A stretch of 64,000 nt of DNA from Apostichopus japonicus (taxonomy: Eukaryota > Echinodermata > Holothuroidea > Aspidochirotida > Stichopodidae). Where the stretch lies: NCBI RefSeq assembly GCF_037975245.1, contig NC_092562.1, positions 4,950,001 through 5,014,000 on the forward strand. Direction: 5' to 3'. The notes below the pieces were generated by a model that did no database searches, was not told the DNA's origin, and was given only the letters and a program-made list of their open reading frames with translations. Shown here one piece after another: positions 33,500 through 64,000 of the stretch; position 1 is the stretch's first letter, and the number at the start of each line of letters is the position of its first letter. Made by a program: the position numbers and the translations under genes.

Positions 33500-33737
33500 T
33501 GTATATGTAAATTAGATCCTCCTGCAAGCAGGAACTCGCGAAAAAGCCTCACTGGCTTATCGAAGCCGCAAGCTGACCGAAGTCAGTATTTTACATTCAT
33601 ATTTAACGTCCATGATTATGATTTGTATAATTGTCAACAACTCTGTAACTGGACGACATACATTAATCTGGGAGTGACTTGAACCGGGGACCTTCTGATT
33701 GAAAGGCACCGGCGTTAACCACTGAGCTAACAATCCG
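33500..33737 (-). mobile_element. tRNA-derived SINE (probable), minus strand
   Basis: On the minus strand TTAGCTCAGTGGTTAACG (box A type) and GGTTCAAGTC (box B type) give a tRNA-like head at about 33665-33737. The acceptor stem does not pair, so it is not a functional tRNA. The sequence downstream on the same strand (to about 33500) is probably the SINE body. Confidence 0.5.
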
Positions 33738-36370
33738 ATAATATATCTTAAATGAATTTCTCGATCGACATTGAATATACAAATGAAATCTACGTTATCA
33801 CATATGGAAGCTGACCTGATTTAGTTTCAATGTCTCCTGGACAAGGCGATATATCAGGAGAAAGCGCCAGTTCTTTCTTCGTGGTCTGCAGAAGTCTCAG
33901 CTTGGGCGCCAGCCTGTTCATTTTGGGCAACTCCGGCAAAACGTTTAGTAATCCATACAACCATCTTCAAAATGAAAAACAATCCTTTGTTTCAATAGTT
34001 TAATTTTTGATATTTCATTTGCAGTCTTTATGAATCTCTCAATTGTCCCTATTTGTTGCATGTTATATGTTTCTTCACTGAATGTTTCGGTATTTCATGT
34101 TTGCTAGTTAGTGCTATACAGAGGATGAAAGTGACGTCATTTACCTTGCATAGTTCATCGCTTTTGGCCGCATGATGGTTACTGGGTTACAGGGATAGGT
34201 GGTGTCGGTAGGTGTGGCATGGAAATGTGGAAGAGGAAATCCTAACTCACTATTTGGTTGAACGCTCGGATAGCAATATTTCTGTCGAATTTCAGTGGTA
34301 GAGTGTGTGTAACATGACACGACAATATTTTACCCTAGAAGTAAGAAATAGACCGTTAGCATGAAATTTAAGTATAAATTGGCCTATATTGGTAACCGTG
34401 TTTAGAATTGATTAAAAACATGCCGCTCGAGTTGCATCTGACCTTGACACGAGACCTATTGTGAATTTCCGTTATTTTCTCAACTAAAAGTAACTCATTA
34501 CTCGAGGTTACAAAGGTTCCGACGATAAACTATTCTCTTCATGAAACTTGTGATTATTATTGGTGACGTGTACTAGTTCTCGGTGGCCTATTCTATCAGA
34601 ACCTCATTTAGGTGGAACTAGAAGTTCGTTGCAGGTCCGGGTTGGAATTGCATCAGTTTATAGGTTTGTTTGGGTGTGTGTGTGTGTGTGTGTGAGGGGG
34701 GGGGGTGGCTAGAATCCCACCCTGCACTCTCTTCCGAGAGTGTAGACATTGTTGAAGACATTACTTCAGTACCAATTAAGTTTTCTTACATAATTGATGT
34801 GAACTGAGCAAGTATGACACGACATTTGTGTCGTGTTATACACAGTCTGTACATGTATCCCACATATATAGATGACCACGTATATAGATGACCTACATTC
34901 TGTTGACATATTGAACACTACGTTGTCAATATGTACGCCAAATGTTTTCCCCCTACACTATGCATCCAACTAAGGTTTTGTAAAAAGTAATATGCTGACA
35001 ATTATTGACTTTTTGGCAACTAAATGAGTTAAAATGCCTTAATTTCACTTGGTTGGGGAAAAAAAAGGTTAACCAAAATCTGGTAGGATAAATACTAACT
35101 CAGTGTTGGGTAAAATCGTTGCCCTACTCTTTTTAGATAACTATAAAGCATTCTTAATCTCGAGGATATAAGATGTGTCGCAAGTAGCTTGATATCTCTT
35201 CAAAACTTTCAATGACCTTGCATGGATTTTATATATGATCCAGGCATGACATATTAAAAAGAAACTCAGAATATATCTGAGTTATGTAAGGACTTTTACA
35301 TTCTGTCAGAGAGATGTTAAGACATTGGAGAATTTTAGAGCGAAAGGATGGTGCGGTGTATGTTGTGAATAAAGTGTTTCATCAGCTTTAGGCTATATAG
35401 CTCTGACTCCTGCCCTGTGAATGATTCGCTAATTACCTATGTGATATGTTGTTTAAGTTGCCAGATCAATAAATTTGATTTTTCAATCTGTGAGTTGTAT
35501 TACAAAATCCGAACTGTTCATTTCTAAATGTGAGACTTAAGTAATACGGGCACCTAGCCAATTCGCCCCATAGTCAGTACAAATATTGTGTATGGTAATT
35601 GTCTTTCAAAATCCGTTGACATTTTCGAATCGCTCTCACCATTTCCAGGATATACACATTTGATTTAATTTCTTATTTAAGGCCTAAATTAGTTAACTCA
35701 TAATTACAAGCCCACATATGTGATTTGAATAATGTCATGTTCCTCTTTTCAAAGAAGACAATCAAATATATCATAAATCGTCTAAGGTCACGAACCTTTG
35801 TTCAGTGTCCTTGAAACGAAGGTTGTAAAAACAAAGGAATAAAAATAACAGAAAAGTAGGCAGTCAACTTCCTTTACATCGTCAATGTGCATGATTTATA
35901 AATAAAAATACAATGAAGAAAAGACTTGTAAAATTGTCAATCTTTGATGGGACTTTCAGCTATATTCATGATTCCTTATAGAATGGCACATTTGCAACGT
36001 GCAACGATTAGAGCAAGCTAGAGATCCGAAAGACCACGTTACATCCGGATTGTAAAATAACACCAGACGTTATTCTAGATCTTAATCTGATATTAGATAT
36101 ATATTTACTGGGCTTATCAATATAGTATGGCGACGGTATATGATATAACCTCTAACTTGAGGAGAGGAAAATGATATTATACCTTGGTTCTTACATTACA
36201 CCCTGAAGAACACCACTTAAATCGATCATCAAACGTTTCATCAATTCAGCACATCAGACATGTGACATGTAGGTCAACCAAATTGAATGTGTTATGTGCA
36301 AAGAAATGTTGAGGGGTTTTCAAGTGTATGAAGCATTATGGAAAATAAACCGTTATTTGCAATATATGAA

Positions 36371-36371
36371 C

Positions 36372-36412
<41 letters not shown>
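36371..36412. repeat. (TA)n(TG)n compound microsatellite
   Basis: A TA tract passes directly into TG dinucleotides, about 200 bases upstream of the gene 2 start codon. Confidence 0.9.
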
Positions 36413-36614
36413 TAAAATGCGTTGCTTTAACTTAAATACTCTAAATGATAAGTAATGCTAGGACTAAAGAAGACAAACAAAATTTTGAACAATTAAAAAA
36501 TGGATCACAATCAGAAACGTAGTTCACATGAGTTTCTTCCTAATTATATTGTGAATAAAGTCTCATATCTTATGACTTTAACAGTTTGCAGTATAGGCCT
36601 ACATCAAGAAAAAA

Positions 36615-62236
<25,622 letters not shown>

Positions 62237-62648
62237 GAACATTCCTCATTGAGAAGACGCCTACACAACAAAGATACATTCAGATACCTACAATAGATAG
62301 ATGTAGTTAAAGCGTCCAGTGGTAGGAAATTTTGGAAAGTTTTAAACAAATTTTAGATTGTTTCATTATGAGATGTTTCCTCGACGTAACTTTTCTTGAC
62401 TAACATTACATAATGTGAATTGGATTTGTTGTATCAAGGGTTGTCTAAGTGAGCAAGAAGTGTAAGTTAACTTGTTCAAATATAGTAAAAGCAATGAATG
62501 GTCTTTATTGAAGGCAAATATTCCACACTACCATGAACATTAACACTTTAATATTAATAGTCTCTTTGGATGTAAAAGGTATGGTATATAGTTTAGCATG
62601 TATTTCAAACTTTCCAGCTAAAACCTTCAAATTTAAACCTCATCATTC
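62237..62648. other. Sequence downstream of gene 2
   Basis: AT-rich; nothing supported apart from possible 3' UTR. Confidence 0.5.
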
Positions 62649-62656
62649 TGCTAAAT

Positions 62657-63159
62657 CAGGGGTTCCCTTACTGGGGTGCATGAATCCCCAGGGGCTGCGT
62701 GAGTCCATCCCAAAGGGCTCGTGAGACGTTTCTGAAAGTCAAAACTAGAGTACTTTTTGTTGGTCTAAAATCTGATATATTTTAAAATTTAGTAATGTAC
62801 AAAAGTCGTACAAACTCTTTTCGCGTTCCATACGCATATGTTGCTATAGTAGTACCTTACCGTGCATGTGATAAATAACTGAATTATGAAACAGACACAG
62901 GCTGCATGACTTTAGTGAAATTGGTGTACGCATGACATTAGATAAAGAGCTGATCTGATCTTGCAGTTTCTAAAAAAATATTTGTTCATCTCTGTTTTTC
63001 ATTATAATATCACACTATGAACTTGATCTTTTACGAAGCACTGTTATGCGTATTATAATATAATAATGACTCAGATCATGTCTCGCAAAGTTTGGGGTTC
63101 ATGGACAACTCTTGACATCCCAAGGGGGTTCGTGGGGGGATAAAGTTAGGGAAATACTG
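62657..63159. mobile_element. 503-bp non-autonomous hAT-like element (MITE)
   Basis: The ends CAGGGGTTCCC and GGGAAATACTG are imperfect inverted repeats (CAG...TTCCC matches 8 of 11), and the element is bounded by an identical 8-bp duplication TGCTAAAT (62649-62656 and 63160-63167). An 8-bp target duplication with CAG-type ends is the hAT signature. There is no transposase frame. Confidence 0.82.
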
Positions 63160-63167
63160 TGCTAAAT

Positions 63168-64000
63168 ATCTAGTTTGATTGTCAAATCTGCATACTGTTT
63201 CTCGTTAAGACATCAGTGCAATAATCTCTTTTGTCTCTTTAGCAAAGTTGCATACAAATCTTCTTTTTGTGCACATACCCATGAGCAGAAAACTAGGAAA
63301 AAGGTAATTGAGGGGTAGAGTATAAAGATGTATAAACATACTTTTCACAGACGTGAATTTTACACAAATTTCGATAAAGTTCATTCATGGTATATTCATA
63401 CTCTTCATAGGTGATACAAATTCATGTGTTTTAGTCAATGGTTTGTTTTTTGTTTTTTTGTTTTGCAATTCACCCAATTTCTATTACGGACCATTTGTGT
63501 TGTGATAAAATTAAGCATTATATAAACAGACAAAGTGTAACTATATATATATATGCCTTCGTTATAATGGGAGGGTGTATGCCCATTAAGGTATGTGTGG
63601 GTATGGTCACTTAGACACAAAAGTTAAATGACAGCTAAATCAAAACGCCCTCTTTACTCAGAAGGTTATCATATGTTTTTCAATTTAAAAAATACTATGA
63701 TTTACAGCCAGTTGCTTTAATGGTATATATACCAAAATGCTATTGTTGATGACAAGAAGAAATATGATAATAGGAAATGGAATAATCTGCTTAAATGTCC
63801 TTAGTTACAAAGAAATATACAGAAAATAAAGAAGAAAACTCAATCAATCCTGTTTTGACTTTTGGGATTTTTGTTTTCTTACTGCATACAAGCCAGTGTT
63901 CGTTCTTCTTCATCGTGTCTATATATTATAGAATTAATAAGTTTTCACCACTGCATTACTCTTTATTTCTTTTACATTAAAAACGACCTCGGACAATCAT
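63168..64000. other. Right-edge sequence without a gene
   Basis: AT-rich, with a short (TA)n at about 63543-63554. No supported exon; AATAAA at 63825-63830 could serve gene 2 if its 3' UTR is long. Confidence 0.5.

Larger units (their letters stand above)
24886..36614. other. Intergenic region between the divergent genes 1 and 2
   Basis: About 11.7 kb without a supportable coding exon. It holds a SINE (26.0-26.4 kb), a tRNA-like SINE head (33.5-33.7 kb), short tandem repeats (27.66-27.90 and 31.74-31.85 kb), poly-C and poly-G runs near 25285, 32150 and 34700, and a (TA)n(TG)n tract at 36371. The regulatory regions of both genes presumably lie here. Confidence 0.6.

Overview
The window looks like AT-rich genomic DNA from an invertebrate deuterostome, most likely an echinoderm or related ambulacrarian (amphioxus is a weaker alternative). 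This rests on small phase-1 exons, introns of a few hundred bases, abundant (TA)n tracts, tRNA-derived SINEs, a LINE fragment, and a large SRCR/LDLa mosaic gene of the kind expanded in echinoderms and amphioxus. The species cannot be named from sequence alone. All gene models are hand-built from reading frames and splice signals.

Gene 1 (minus strand, 24670 down to 584, running off the left edge) encodes a secreted or surface modular protein. Reading 5' to 3' it has a signal-peptide exon, a Frizzled-type cysteine-rich (Fz-CRD) exon, a giant 3048-bp exon with 20 copies of a 48-residue acidic Thr/Val/Asp repeat, a linker, a second Fz-CRD and a first Thr/Val/Asp-rich exon. Then come two further Fz-CRD / Thr-Val-Asp exon pairs, with a 16-codon linker after each of the three Thr-Val-Asp exons. 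A Ly6/three-finger-like domain split over two exons and one more acidic exon follow. All sixteen exons join in phase 1; the open frame in the window is 2405 codons plus one base. Roughly 2873-9830 is a tandem array of a ~2.57-kb unit.

The middle (24.7-36.6 kb) has no gene I can support: a tRNA-derived SINE, a second tRNA-like SINE head, short tandem repeats and simple repeats. The 7-kb first repeat-flanking intron of gene 1 (15.7-22.7 kb) holds a 38-bp minisatellite and the 3' end of a LINE.

Gene 2 (plus strand, 36615 to 62236) encodes a predicted 2693-residue secreted protein: signal peptide, 21 SRCR domains (six-cysteine pattern), two small Gly/Ser/Asn linker exons, seven LDL-receptor class A repeats and a nine-residue tail. 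Again every coding junction is phase 1. The gene grew by tandem duplication at three scales: a 1.22-kb SRCR unit in four copies (SRCR8-11), a block copy of SRCR12-15 as SRCR17-20, and ~715-765-bp LDLa units in four copies. One SRCR unit carries a 754-bp TTAA-flanked insertion whose empty site is visible in the sister units. A 503-bp hAT-like element with an 8-bp target duplication lies after the gene.

The two genes are divergent, with start codons about 12 kb apart, and both are extracellular mosaics built by duplicating symmetric phase-1 exons. Gene 2 fits the invertebrate SRCR recognition or scavenger repertoire. Gene 1 is the more novel: I know of no named family combining Fz-CRDs, long acidic Thr/Val/Asp repeats and a Ly6-type domain.
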